Assembly: GCA_019637975.1 (NCBI GenBank) | Contig: JAHBUR010000020.1 | Span: 1-64,000, forward strand | Length of the DNA: 64,000 bases | Direction of reading: 5' to 3' | DNA from: Bacteroidota bacterium | Lineage (GTDB): Bacteria; Bacteroidota; Ignavibacteria; UBA10030; UBA6906 | Shown: piece after piece, positions 17,831 to 27,900 of the stretch | Numbering within the stretch: position 1 is the first letter of the stretch | Layout of the letters: the number at the start of each line of letters is the position of its first letter | Notes under the pieces: generated by a model | The model's input: the letters and a program-made list of their open reading frames with translations, nothing else | Told to the model about the DNA's origin: nothing | Databases searched by the model: none | Position numbers and translations under genes: made by a program

Positions 17831-20800
17831 ATGAACATTCGTAATCTGTACATTCTGATGCTTTTTCTGCCTTGTCTTCAAGGCGCTGCCCAAGACGTCT
17901 ACCATCCCGAACTTGAGTGGAAGACCATCGAAACCGAGCATTTCCTGGTTCACTTTCATGAAGGGGCTGAACGGACGGGACAGGTCGTTGCCAAGATCGC
18001 CGAGGATATTTACGGCCCGGTAACCTCCCTTTACAATCACAAACCCGACCAGAAAGTCAGCTTCATCATCAAGGACTATGACGATTACTCCAACGGAGCG
18101 GCGTATTTCTACGACAATAAGATCGAAATCTGGGCGCCGAGCATGGACTTCGATTTCCGCGGCACGCACAACTGGCTGCGTAATGTCATCACGCATGAGT
18201 TCACGCACATCGTCCAGATTCAAACAACAATGAAGTTCGGCAGACGTATGCCGGGATTCTATCTGCAATGGCTCGGCTACGAATCAGAACGCCGCCCCGA
18301 TGTGTTGTACGGTTTCCCGAATGTGATTGCCTCGTACCCGATTTCCGGATTTCTTGTGCCCGCATGGTTTGCCGAGGGCGTTGCGCAGTACAACCGCCCG
18401 CAACTCCGCTATGATTTCTGGGACACGCATCGTGACATGATTCTGCGCTCGTATGTTCTGCGGGATAGCATTCTCACGTGGGCGCAAATGGGCGTGTTCG
18501 GAAAAACGAGCCTCGGCAACGAATCGTCCTACAACTCCGGATTTGCCTTCGTACACTACATTGCCCAGCGGTACGGCATTGACAAACTGAACGAAATCTC
18601 GCGCAATCTCGCATCGTTCTCTGCCACGACAATCGATGGCGCCATCGAGAAAGCGTTGGGCAAGAACGGTGAGACCGTGTACAACGAATGGCGTGACGAA
18701 CTCAAGCGTGACTATGCCCGTCGCGTCGCTGCAATCAAAGATAATGTGCAGGAGGGGGTGCCGTTTCTTTTTGTTGACGATGAGAAGAAATTCAAACAAC
18801 TGCCTGAACCGATTGACGGCAAGCCTGTGTTTGCATTGACGCAAGGAGTCAGAGAAGCTCATCGTGACAAATGCGGATTGTTTGTTGATATGGGATTTGC
18901 CAACCGCTATCCCTCGTTTTCTCCCGATGGAAAGAGGATTGCGTTTGTCAGCACAATGGGCGCGCCGTACCTCGGACAGTCGCAGTTGATTATCGCGGAA
19001 ATCGGGGGGAAGTACAAAGCCGTTGTGCAGGGCGTCGGGTCGGAAGTCAGTTGGTCGCCCGACGGCACCAAGCTGTACTATTCACGCATCACCAACCGCA
19101 ATCCGAATTTCTCCATGCAATCGGACTTGTATGAGTACGATTTGACGAAAGAGGATGAGAAGAGACTAACGTACGGCAGACGTGCGATGAGCCCGAACGT
19201 GTCGCCGGATGGCCGGTCGCTGGTGTTCGTGGTTGGCGCCGACGGGACTTCGAATCTTGCATCAATGAACGTTGACACATCGGGCTTCAAATTACTTACC
19301 TCATTCAAACAGGGCGAGCAAGTCTACGCTCCAAAATGGAGTCCGAACGGGGATAGAATTGTGTTTGACTACTCGATTCGTGACGGACGCGATCTTGGAT
19401 GGATTCGCCCCGATGGTAGCGATATAGAATTCCTGGTGACGGGCGACTTCGATTCACGCGGAGCAGTTTTTACGCCCGACGGTTCGGAGATTCTGTATTC
19501 GTCGGATGAGACCGGAATCTTCAACATATACTCGTACAATCCATCGTCAGGCACCTCTCAACAAATTACCAATGTACTCGGCGGGGCGTTCATGCCCACA
19601 GTCAACCGCGAAGGCTTGATCGTGTACTCGAACTACACGGCCGAAGGATACAAACTCTATGCGTTGAGCAATCCTGCGCCGCTTTCCGCGCACGCATCGT
19701 ATCTTGGCTTGAGCAGCGAAGACACGGCTCTTCCGCAGCCCGTGTTAACCCGCATGGCGGGCGTTCCTTCGGATACGTTTGATTGGCAGGGCCTCCGTTC
19801 GTATGACGACACAGTGTTTCCTGAATCCGAGGCAAGGTCGTACAAGAATGTGTTTACGAATCTCGCATTCGTGCCGTTCGTGCGTTTCGATAACTACAAC
19901 ACGAAGAACAAAGCCATTGAATCCATCAAGGCGGGCGTGTATATGTTCTCCAACGAGGTTCTCGATAAGCTGAGCATGTTCGGAGGGGCCGCCTTCAATT
20001 CAAAGCTTGAGCGGGATTTATTTGTGATCTTCGAGTACCGGGGCAGACTGCCGCTGTTCTACCAACTTGGATTGGAACCCGTTGCATCGCTGGAGATGTA
20101 TAATGTGACTCGCAAAACGGACAATGTCTTGACGTTGCCCGACCGTCCGCCTGTTCCGATTGATGTGACATACAATCTCACCGAGTTTGATGTTGTGCTG
20201 ACACAGCCGTCGCATCTCGGGTCGTTTGAGTTTCGGTATGCGCACAGCCGCTACACATCCACCATCGAAACGTTCACCACCCGTGCCGATGATACGAGTC
20301 CGACACTGCTCATTCCGGGTTCAAGCGATTTGTATTTGATTGCGAATGACTTGACGCTAAAGTGGAATCTGAATATTCTTGCCCGCTCTAACACGATGGA
20401 TATCAATCCGGTTGGGCGGAAGATTCAACTGTCGGTAAACCGTTCTCTTAACAAATTCAACGGCGACGGCGAGTACGATATCGGGCCGACGGGTTTGGTG
20501 CCGAAATATAAGAAAGTGAACTTCACACGCGTTGAGTTGAATTGGCGGGAACATATTCCATTCTTCTTCAAGAATCATACACTCACGGTCAAAGCCCGCG
20601 GGGGTACGATTCTGGAAAATACGGTTGATGACTTCTTCGATTTCTACATCGGTGGGTTGATTGGAATGAAGGGATACCCGTTCTACTCCATCGGCGGCAA
20701 CGAAATGACGGTTGTCGGACTTGAGTATCGTTTTCCTCTCGTTTCAAATATTGATGTACGGTTCCTGCAATTCTACTTCGACAAATTCTACCTATCATTC

Positions 20801-21040
20801 TATGCGGATTTGGGCAACGCGTGGAGCAGCGCGAAACCGAAACTGAAAGAATTCAAGAGTGACGCGGGCATCGAGTTGCGCCTCGAATCATTCTCGTGGT
20901 ATGCATACCCGACTCGCATTTTCTTCAATGCGTCGTACGGGTTTAGCGAGTTTGAGAAAGATGTACGCGGTACTCCCGTCAGATACGGGAAAGAGTGGCG
21001 CTTCTATTTCGGCGTGTTGTTTGGATTTGATTTCGATTGA
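17831..21040 (+). CDS. Surface metalloprotease-like / TolB-propeller / Omp85-like barrel fusion
   Basis: 1069 residues. Signal peptide (to GAAQ). Residues ~20-300 form a gluzincin peptidase-MA-like domain with ITHEFTHIVQ (HEFTH at 122-126) and WFAEGVAQY, whose Glu182 is the probable third zinc ligand. Residues ~340-610 hold at least five PD40/WD40-like TolB propeller repeats (FSPDGKRIAFVS, WSPDGTKLYYS, VSPDGRSLVFV, WSPNGDRIVFD, FTPDGSEILYS). The last ~330 residues are beta-rich and contain GMKGYPFYS near the end, the counterpart of the Omp85 'RGY/F' motif, and GLEYRFPL, suggesting an outer-membrane barrel. No sorting domain. I infer a barrel-anchored protease-like protein; substrate unknown. 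Confidence 0.7.
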   Translation: MNIRNLYILMLFLPCLQGAAQDVYHPELEWKTIETEHFLVHFHEGAERTGQVVAKIAEDIYGPVTSLYNHKPDQKVSFIIKDYDDYSNGAAYFYDNKIEIWAPSMDFDFRGTHNWLRNVITHEFTHIVQIQTTMKFGRRMPGFYLQWLGYESERRPDVLYGFPNVIASYPISGFLVPAWFAEGVAQYNRPQLRYDFWDTHRDMILRSYVLRDSILTWAQMGVFGKTSLGNESSYNSGFAFVHYIAQRYGIDKLNEISRNLASFSATTIDGAIEKALGKNGETVYNEWRDELKRDYARRVAAIKDNVQEGVPFLFVDDEKKFKQLPEPIDGKPVFALTQGVREAHRDKCGLFVDMGFANRYPSFSPDGKRIAFVSTMGAPYLGQSQLIIAEIGGKYKAVVQGVGSEVSWSPDGTKLYYSRITNRNPNFSMQSDLYEYDLTKEDEKRLTYGRRAMSPNVSPDGRSLVFVVGADGTSNLASMNVDTSGFKLLTSFKQGEQVYAPKWSPNGDRIVFDYSIRDGRDLGWIRPDGSDIEFLVTGDFDSRGAVFTPDGSEILYSSDETGIFNIYSYNPSSGTSQQITNVLGGAFMPTVNREGLIVYSNYTAEGYKLYALSNPAPLSAHASYLGLSSEDTALPQPVLTRMAGVPSDTFDWQGLRSYDDTVFPESEARSYKNVFTNLAFVPFVRFDNYNTKNKAIESIKAGVYMFSNEVLDKLSMFGGAAFNSKLERDLFVIFEYRGRLPLFYQLGLEPVASLEMYNVTRKTDNVLTLPDRPPVPIDVTYNLTEFDVVLTQPSHLGSFEFRYAHSRYTSTIETFTTRADDTSPTLLIPGSSDLYLIANDLTLKWNLNILARSNTMDINPVGRKIQLSVNRSLNKFNGDGEYDIGPTGLVPKYKKVNFTRVELNWREHIPFFFKNHTLTVKARGGTILENTVDDFFDFYIGGLIGMKGYPFYSIGGNEMTVVGLEYRFPLVSNIDVRFLQFYFDKFYLSFYADLGNAWSSAKPKLKEFKSDAGIELRLESFSWYAYPTRIFFNASYGFSEFEKDVRGTPVRYGKEWRFYFGVLFGFDFD

Positions 21041-21059
21041 GATTATGGAAGGATATGCG

Positions 21060-22001
21060 ATGAGGCTTCTGAGGGTTGTCATTCTTTCAGTTCTGTTCGC
21101 GCAGAGTTCGTTTGGCGGAGATGGAGAACGGTCAGTTGTTCTTCAGCTTGCGACGCATCAACAAGCATTTACCGGAAACGTTCAGATTGATTTCTTTAAT
21201 CCGCCGCAAGGGTTCTCTGAAGCGATGCAGATGCAATCTGATGCACCGCCGGTCGAAGTGTCGCGCAAATCGCCGTGGCTGGCTGCCGGACTTTCCGCGC
21301 TGTTGCCGGGAGCCGGCGAGTTCTATGCCGAAAGCTATTGGAAAGCTGCCGCGTTTCTCGCGATTGATATTGCTGCTTGGGGGCTTGCCTACCATTTCGA
21401 CAAGAAGGGGGACCGGCAGACCGACTTTTTCCAGGATTACGCAAATCAGAACTGGGATCCTGAGAAGTACGCCCAGTTTTCGTTCGACCACTATCTGACA
21501 ACGCAGCAGCAAGATGACTTCCGGAACCGGTTGTTCAAGCCGGGCGCAACTCCTCGCGAGAGAGTGAATTGGAATGTGCTGAACGAAATGGAACGCGTTA
21601 TTGCGGCTACAGCAGAAGGCCGCTTCTATTCTCACACGCTGCCTCCCTTCGGCGATCAGCAGTACTACGAACTGATTGGAAAGTACCAGCAGTTTTATCA
21701 AGGTTGGAACGACGCCGATCCTTCGCTCACAACCTACGCACTTATCGAAGCAAAAATCAAGACCGACCACACGAACTTCAAGTACTATTCTCTTGAACGC
21801 GGCAAGGCGAACGATTTCTACACGACAGCAACAACGTACGTGACCATTGCGATTGTCAATCATGTGCTCAGTGCCGTTGACGCAGCCTGGACAGCCGCCA
21901 GCTACAACCGTAACCTTCATGCATCTGTTCGCATGCAACATGTTCCGACATACCGGGGGTACGCGTTGATACCTGTTGCGCGGGTTGAGTATTCCTTCTG
22001 A
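21060..22001 (+). CDS. DUF5683-domain protein
   Basis: From ATG at 21060 (GGAAGG 7 nt upstream) about 313 residues. Signal peptide MRLLRVVILSVLFAQSSFG, then the DUF5683 hallmark KSPWLAAGLSALLPGAGEFYAESYWKAAAF around residues 73-103, with a membrane segment, and a helical, aromatic-rich remainder. The open frame can be extended upstream into the previous gene, but that part is a shadow of it. DUF5683 proteins are predicted envelope proteins of unknown function. Convergent with lptG across a hairpin. Confidence 0.7.
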   Translation: MRLLRVVILSVLFAQSSFGGDGERSVVLQLATHQQAFTGNVQIDFFNPPQGFSEAMQMQSDAPPVEVSRKSPWLAAGLSALLPGAGEFYAESYWKAAAFLAIDIAAWGLAYHFDKKGDRQTDFFQDYANQNWDPEKYAQFSFDHYLTTQQQDDFRNRLFKPGATPRERVNWNVLNEMERVIAATAEGRFYSHTLPPFGDQQYYELIGKYQQFYQGWNDADPSLTTYALIEAKIKTDHTNFKYYSLERGKANDFYTTATTYVTIAIVNHVLSAVDAAWTAASYNRNLHASVRMQHVPTYRGYALIPVARVEYSF

Positions 22002-22024
22002 GGCTACCTGCAGGAAAGGACAAC

Positions 22025-22044
22025 AAGGCGCAGAAATGCGCCTT
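22025..22044 (+). terminator. Terminator between convergent DUF5683 gene and lptG
   Basis: AAGGCGCA GAAA TGCGCCTT, an 8-bp perfect stem with tetraloop, followed by TGCTATTTTT on the plus strand. It can terminate the DUF5683 transcript. The hairpin also lies just past the lptG stop codon. Confidence 0.75.
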
Positions 22045-22046
22045 TG

Positions 22047-23132
22047 CTATTTTTGCACGCGGATGATGATGAACGCAGCGCCGACTAAAAAAAGAAGGTT
22101 TGCCATCCAAGCGGTAAGCAACGGATTGACATCGCCGTTGTAACCGAACACCTGGCTTACTTTCATGAAGATAAGATAGATGAAACAAATCAGCAGGCTG
22201 ATGCCGAGTTGCACGCCAATTCCTCCACGCCGTTTCACCGACGCAAACGGAACCCCGAACAATACCACAATCACCGACGCAAACGGAAACGAAATTTTGC
22301 TGTGATAATCCACCAACCAGCGCGAAACATCCTGCCCTGCACGGCGTTGATTGTCGATAAACTTCTCGAGAGCCCGATACTCCATTTCATCGGGTTGTTC
22401 CTGTTTCTTGCGCAAATCTTCGGGGTCGAAATGGATCTTCTCCAGAAAGTGAATCTCGAATGCTTCGTAATGCTCCTTGTCGTCGGCGAACCAGCGCCTG
22501 ACGCCTGACCGCATCATCCACCGGTGGCCGGTGGAGTCCCATTCCATCGTCTGAGCATCGATGCGTCCAACCAGCATTGTGCGATTGGTGTCGTTGAAAT
22601 CCTGAATACTCACGCGGCTTGCGGTCGAGCGGTATTCATCATAGTATCCTATGGAGAGAATGCGGGTCGGCGAGTCCTGAATGTAGATATTTGCCCCCGA
22701 TCCGCTGACGGTGTTCTTCAGCAAATACACTCGCTCGAGCGTGAACTTGTGCTTGTTTGCTTTTGGAACGATCCAGCCGTTGAAGTACACGGACGCGATG
22801 CTGATGATGAATGCGACAACAAGATAGGGGATGACGATTCTGTATAAACTCATGCCACCTGCTTTCATTGCCGTCAGTTCGTTCTGTGTTGACATTCGGG
22901 CGGTGACAAAGAGGCTCGCCAGCAACAAGGCAACCGGCATGATCAGTTTGATGATCTCCGGCATGAAATACAGGTAGTACGTGAGGATGATTTGGACTGA
23001 TGCGTTTCTGTCGATAAAATCATCCAGGTTTTCCATCGCATCAATAACGATGAAGACAACGAGAACGCCCAACAGCGAAAAGAGTGTAGTCGTGAGGAAT
23101 TGCCTGATGATATAGCGATCGATCAACTTCAT
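22047..23132 (-). CDS. lptG: LptF/LptG family LPS export permease (second of pair)
   Basis: Inner-membrane permease of the LptB2FG transporter, which pulls LPS from the inner membrane for delivery to the cell surface. 361 residues from MKLIDRYIIRQFLTTTLFS; the family signature ELTAMKAGGMSLYRIVIPYL is present, with six membrane segments (two clusters of three) around a periplasmic beta-jellyroll region. The start overlaps the end of the first permease by 4 bp (ATGA), showing translational coupling. The frame is open a further 110 codons upstream, but that is only the shadow of the first gene. Assignment to F or G is by order and size, not certain. Confidence 0.88.
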   Translation of the reverse strand: MKLIDRYIIRQFLTTTLFSLLGVLVVFIVIDAMENLDDFIDRNASVQIILTYYLYFMPEIIKLIMPVALLLASLFVTARMSTQNELTAMKAGGMSLYRIVIPYLVVAFIISIASVYFNGWIVPKANKHKFTLERVYLLKNTVSGSGANIYIQDSPTRILSIGYYDEYRSTASRVSIQDFNDTNRTMLVGRIDAQTMEWDSTGHRWMMRSGVRRWFADDKEHYEAFEIHFLEKIHFDPEDLRKKQEQPDEMEYRALEKFIDNQRRAGQDVSRWLVDYHSKISFPFASVIVVLFGVPFASVKRRGGIGVQLGISLLICFIYLIFMKVSQVFGYNGDVNPLLTAWMANLLFLVGAAFIIIRVQK

Positions 23133-24595
23133 TCGGCAAACCGGGCATTGTACGATGCATCCTCCGGCATGTCCTTGCGCCAACGCTTCGGAATGAGTCT
23201 TCGCATAAAGCCCCAGTCGATAACCACGGCTTCTTTGCCGATACGCAGAGTCAGGTACACGCCGATGATGCCGAGTAGAATGTTGGCCGCCCACATGCCC
23301 CAGAATGGCGAGAGGAGATTGCGGTCGGCGAGTTTTTCTCCTCCAATCAGAAAAGCCCAGTACATCAGGAAAAATCCGAAGCTCAGGGTTGCGGCAATAC
23401 CGAATCCTCCGCGCCGCGACATGATGCCCAGCGGTACACCCACCAGTACGAACACAATGCACGCAATCGGAATCGAGTACTTCTTGTGAATCTCCACTTT
23501 GTACTGGTCGATTCTTCTGTTTTCCATGTCGATACGCAGCAGCTCATTCTGCACAGTCGAGCTTGTGACACGAACGCGAGTCTCGGCTGATTCGGTTCCT
23601 CTGATGGTAGTCTGAAGAAGCTGTGCGGGCATGTTGAATGTGCCGAACGTGATTTGCCCCTCGGCAGGGGGTGCCGGTTTTTGGGGAACGAGGCCGGTGA
23701 GGAGGCGTTCCATATCCTGTGTCACAAGGTGCTGGAGGCCGGAGTCGAGCTTTTGTCTGGATTGTTGCAGGCTGTCAACAATACCCAGCATGACGTGTGC
23801 ACTCAGCTCACGGTCGCCGCGCATCACCGTGCCTTCCTCGGTTCGCTCGAAATCGAATCCCTGTACATCTGTTACAATGCGGTGGTTCTCGAACCGGATG
23901 CGTTTGTACTCGACCATGTTCGCAAGGTTGAGTTCGTGGATCTCGCCCCTGTGCAAATCCATAATGAGCTTGCGGGTATCCTGGGAAAAGGAGATTGTTC
24001 CCCGTTCGGCAGTGATAACGACGTTGGAATTCGGATTCGTATAGTCGTACAGTGTGATCCCTTCAAGGTCGTTGCTCTTCTCGAACGTCTTCTTCACAAG
24101 CATGCTGTATCCCTGAATCTCCTGGGAGAACAGGCCTGCAACCATGCTGAACGTTGGTCGCTTGCGGCGGATATCCATCGTCAGCGTCTTGGCGCGGTGG
24201 TTTGCTTCCGGCAGAACGTCATTATTGAACACCACGAGCAATGTCGCCAGAATTCCCGCAGTCACAACTACAGGCGCCATCATCCGGTAAATGCTCACGC
24301 CGCTTGCTTTCATCGCAGTGATTTCGTTTCGTGATGAAAGATCGCCGAATGCCATGAGTACGGCAACCAATACGGACATTGGCACGGCAAGGACAAGCAT
24401 CCAAGCAAGATTCAGTGTGATGAGTTCAAAGATCGTCCATGCGCTCAATCCCTTTCCCACAAGCTGATCGATAAACTTCATTACAAATTGAAGGAGAAAC
24501 AGGAACATCAGCGTGCAAAGCGAGAAGAGAAACGGTCCGATGTGGGCGCGCAGGAGGTAGAATGAAAGATGTCGCGGAAAGACGTGAAGCTTCAT
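23129..24595 (-). CDS. lptF: LptF/LptG family LPS export permease (first of pair, extended)
   Basis: Partner permease of the LptB2FG LPS exporter. 488 residues, about 120 more than usual. The signature NEITAMKASGVSIYRMMAPVV and a C-terminal three-helix block (VGVPLGIMSRRGG...) are intact. The extra length lies in the periplasmic jellyroll region (about 270-370), with a proline-containing linker (VPQKPAPPAEGQ) and predicted helices. LPS is the anchor of T9SS cargo, which may explain the location between T9SS genes. Its start overlaps the stop of a small upstream ORF by 4 bp. Confidence 0.88.
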   Translation of the reverse strand: MKLHVFPRHLSFYLLRAHIGPFLFSLCTLMFLFLLQFVMKFIDQLVGKGLSAWTIFELITLNLAWMLVLAVPMSVLVAVLMAFGDLSSRNEITAMKASGVSIYRMMAPVVVTAGILATLLVVFNNDVLPEANHRAKTLTMDIRRKRPTFSMVAGLFSQEIQGYSMLVKKTFEKSNDLEGITLYDYTNPNSNVVITAERGTISFSQDTRKLIMDLHRGEIHELNLANMVEYKRIRFENHRIVTDVQGFDFERTEEGTVMRGDRELSAHVMLGIVDSLQQSRQKLDSGLQHLVTQDMERLLTGLVPQKPAPPAEGQITFGTFNMPAQLLQTTIRGTESAETRVRVTSSTVQNELLRIDMENRRIDQYKVEIHKKYSIPIACIVFVLVGVPLGIMSRRGGFGIAATLSFGFFLMYWAFLIGGEKLADRNLLSPFWGMWAANILLGIIGVYLTLRIGKEAVVIDWGFMRRLIPKRWRKDMPEDASYNARFAE

Positions 24596-24924
24596 GCATC
24601 AATATACTTGAGTAAGGAGTTTTTTCCAAGGAACAACCGGGGAAGGAAGGCTTGAAAGATATGCTCTGCCAAATCCCCGAACTTGTTCCCCCGCAGGAAG
24701 TTGTGGAGCATTTTATACACAACAAATGGCTTGATATTTAGACGACAATTCTCTACGTTAATGCAGCCGAGCCCGGTTTTTCGGTCCCACATCCAAGGAG
24801 GATTGACCATATCGATTGCTTTTGCTAATGCATGGAAACGCCCGTCTTCGGAGTGTTGCAGGTAGAGGACCGAAGCGTGGTTCATCCACAGATGCAGAGG
24901 TCGGACACCATCACCACTCCGCAC
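24592..24924 (-). CDS. Hypothetical protein coupled to lptF
   Basis: 110 residues from a GTG at 24922-24924, ending in TGA that overlaps the lptF ATG (ATGA). The second half (NVENCRLNIKPFVVYKMLHNFL...FLPRLFLGKNSLLKYI) looks like real protein with aromatic-basic helices, whereas no ATG or clear signal marks the start. The frame remains open upstream into the sprA start region without any methionine. It may be a genuine small gene or the 3' remnant of a longer gene whose 5' part was replaced by sprA. I do not recognise a family. Confidence 0.4.
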   Translation of the reverse strand: MRSGDGVRPLHLWMNHASVLYLQHSEDGRFHALAKAIDMVNPPWMWDRKTGLGCINVENCRLNIKPFVVYKMLHNFLRGNKFGDLAEHIFQAFLPRLFLGKNSLLKYIDA

Positions 24925-24956
24925 AAACTTAGTCCACCGCTCAGGGCATATACATT

Positions 24957-27900
24957 TTGAGAATCGACGTGGTTTTTCTTTTCCGGAGTCTCCTTCGTGT
25001 TTTGCACGCGCATCCCGTCAGGGTTGTTGCGCTTTTCTTCTCGATTGTCTTTGCGGGGCTGGTGTTCCTTTCTCCCGATTCAACTTCGGGATTCTATCGT
25101 CCTGCCTCGCACTATGAGTCTCTGTTTCCTCCGCCGGATTCCATTCCCGGAGGTGTAGTGACAAAAACTCAACCCGGCGACCCGCAATTTCCTACTTCAA
25201 TCCGATCAAGAACCGGAGGGAGAAGTATCGGCGGAGCAAGCGGACAGTTCTCCAGCCCGACCTCACGCACAAGTGAAACCCCGGCATTCGAGGATACCAC
25301 CTGGGTTGTGTACCTGGATTCCACCGCACGGCTTGAGCATTGGAAGTACAAGCGCTACGATCCGCCGCAGGTGCAGCTTTTTCCGGACCGGGTGTATCCG
25401 TTGTTTACCAGCCCAACACAAACACCGGTACGCCATCAGGTTACTGCGGATTCAGCAGTATCGAGACTGTTTTTCAGCACGAAGATTGGTAATGAGGATG
25501 TGAAGATTCCCGTCAGTCTCACGCTCAAGGAATATATTGCCGAGCGGCAGAAATATGAACGCCGGAAGTTGTTCGCCGACGAGGCACGAAAGCCGAAAAC
25601 TCTCGCGTTGAAGAAAGACATCGGCGACGTCTTTTCCAGCTTCACCAAGATTCAAATTCCGGTTCCGGCGAACCCGATCATGAGCATCTTCGGCAAGCCC
25701 GAAATCAATCTGCAAATCAGCGGCGCCGTTGATATTCGGGCAGGTTTCCGTTCCACGAAGAACGATCAGCAGACAATCAACGTTTTCGATCAAACACGGA
25801 ACGAGCCGGATTTCAATCAGGAAGTGCAAGTGGCAGTCAACGGCACGATCGGAGACAAGCTGAATATCCTTGCCGACTGGAACACGCAGCGTACATTCGA
25901 GTTCGAGAATCAACTCAAAATCAAATATACAGGCTACGAAGACGAGATTGTGCAGAGCATTGAGGCCGGGAACGTTTCGCTTCAAACCCCCTCGGCGTTG
26001 ATCGGTCAAAGCGCCGCGCTGTTCGGCATCAAAGCCAAATTGCAGACGGGCCCGCTGACCCTGACCACAATTGCGTCGCAAAAGAAAGGGCAAATCAAAG
26101 AGGTTGAAGCCAAAGGTGGCGCTCAAGAGAATCCGTTTTCGATTGATGCATACGACTATGCCACGAATTACTATTTTGTTGATACATCGTACCGTCCTCT
26201 TTTTGAGCCTTACTACCTGAATGATCCTGCGACCGTAAATTCCGGTAGCCAGATTCTCGAAGAGGAAGTGTGGGTGTTCTTCTCAGGCAACGATCAAACG
26301 CAAATTCTGAACTCGCGGCAGGCGTCCGTTCATATTGTGCTGGATCCGAGACCTGCCGGCGGTTACGGAGACTCGCTGCGGCTTGCTAACGATCCACCAG
26401 GAAGGGTGGAGAACCTTCGAATGCGTCGACTTCTTGCCAGTGAATATGAACTCATGGGGGATGGCTATATCGGTGTTATTGCCCTGAATGCCGTCAGCGA
26501 CCAGCAAACCGTCGGTATTGCCTATCGCACGGCCGACGGCAGGCAGTACGGCGATTTGTCTCGCGATATCCCCGCGCAGGATACCTCGCGCACATTCGTT
26601 CTGAAGATGGTTAAACCAAAGAATCTGAATTCCGTCGGCCCGCGATACGATATTGCCTGGAGGCAGATGTTGAAGAACATCTACTCGCTCAGGCTGAGGA
26701 ACATCCGCAAGGCCGGGTTTGAGTTGGATGTGTACCGGCGACAAGACGGTCAAGACCCGGTGAATATCATACAGAACGAGCGGCTTCTGCGTGTGTTGGG
26801 TGTTGACAGATTTAACGCTGATGATTCACCCGCACCAAACGGCGATAATGTGTTCGATTTTCGTCCCAACAGAACCGTAAAGGAATCGCGCGCCGAAATT
26901 ATCTTCCCGTACCTCGAGCCCTTCGGCAGCGGGCTTGTCCAGTATTTTCTGTCGCTCAATCCTCCTGTTGCCATTGATCCGGAGGTGTATGGTTTTCGCG
27001 AAATTTACGACACAACAAAAACTGTTGCGCAGCAGAGCATCCGGAACAAGTACCTCATCCAGGGTAAAGCGACGGGTGAAACGAGTTCGAAATATAACTT
27101 GGGCTTCAACGTTGTGGAAGGAAGTGTTCGAGTCTACCTGCGTGACCGGCTTTTGACGCCCAACGTCGATTATTCGGTTGACTATATTCTCGGCGAGGTT
27201 GTTATTCGCAATCCCGAAGCGCTGGTACCGGGCGCACAGTTGCAAATCAAGTACGAGCAGAACGATTTGTTCCAGCTTGCTTCGAAAACGTTGTTTGGGG
27301 CGAGGGGCGACTTGTTTGTTTCGCAAAGCACGAATTTCGGGTTCACTGTTCTCAGTCTGAACCAACAATCCTTGAGCGACAAAGTACGGTTGGGGGAAGA
27401 GCCGAACAAGAACACCATTGTCGGGTTTGACGGGCAAACAACCATCAAACTTCCGTTTCTTACCAGTGCCATTGATGCGTTGCCGGGAATTCAAACCCGG
27501 GAACTTTCCGATTTCAAACTCGCGGCAGAGGCCGCCTATGTCTCTCCTGACCCGAACACAAGAAAGAGCACAATTTCCGGCGATGGTGGTTCGGGTATCG
27601 CGTACATCGACGACTTTGAAGGCTCACGTCGTACGATTCCGCTCGGAACCAACTATGCCCAGTGGTTTCAGGCGAGCCCGCCGGTTGATACCTCGTTAGG
27701 GGTGAATGATACTTCCAGGATGAATTATAAGGCAAAGACAATCTGGTACAACGTGTACAATCTGGTCCAACTGACCGACGTATATCCGGACAAACTTGCT
27801 GGAAGCGCGGCAAGCAACCGGCTGACCGTGATGGATGTGAAATACCACCCGACCCAGCGGGGCATGTACAACTACAATCGTGGTTCAATAGCCGATTCAT

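Noticed and set aside
20859-21059. 67-codon N-terminal extension of the DUF5683 protein
   Set aside because: It overlaps the barrel-encoding end of the previous gene and lacks a signal peptide; ATG at 21060 has an SD and signal sequence.
23133-23462. 110-codon N-terminal extension of the second Lpt permease
   Set aside because: This part overlaps lptF completely in another frame; the family start MKLIDRY with ATGA overlap is at 23132.
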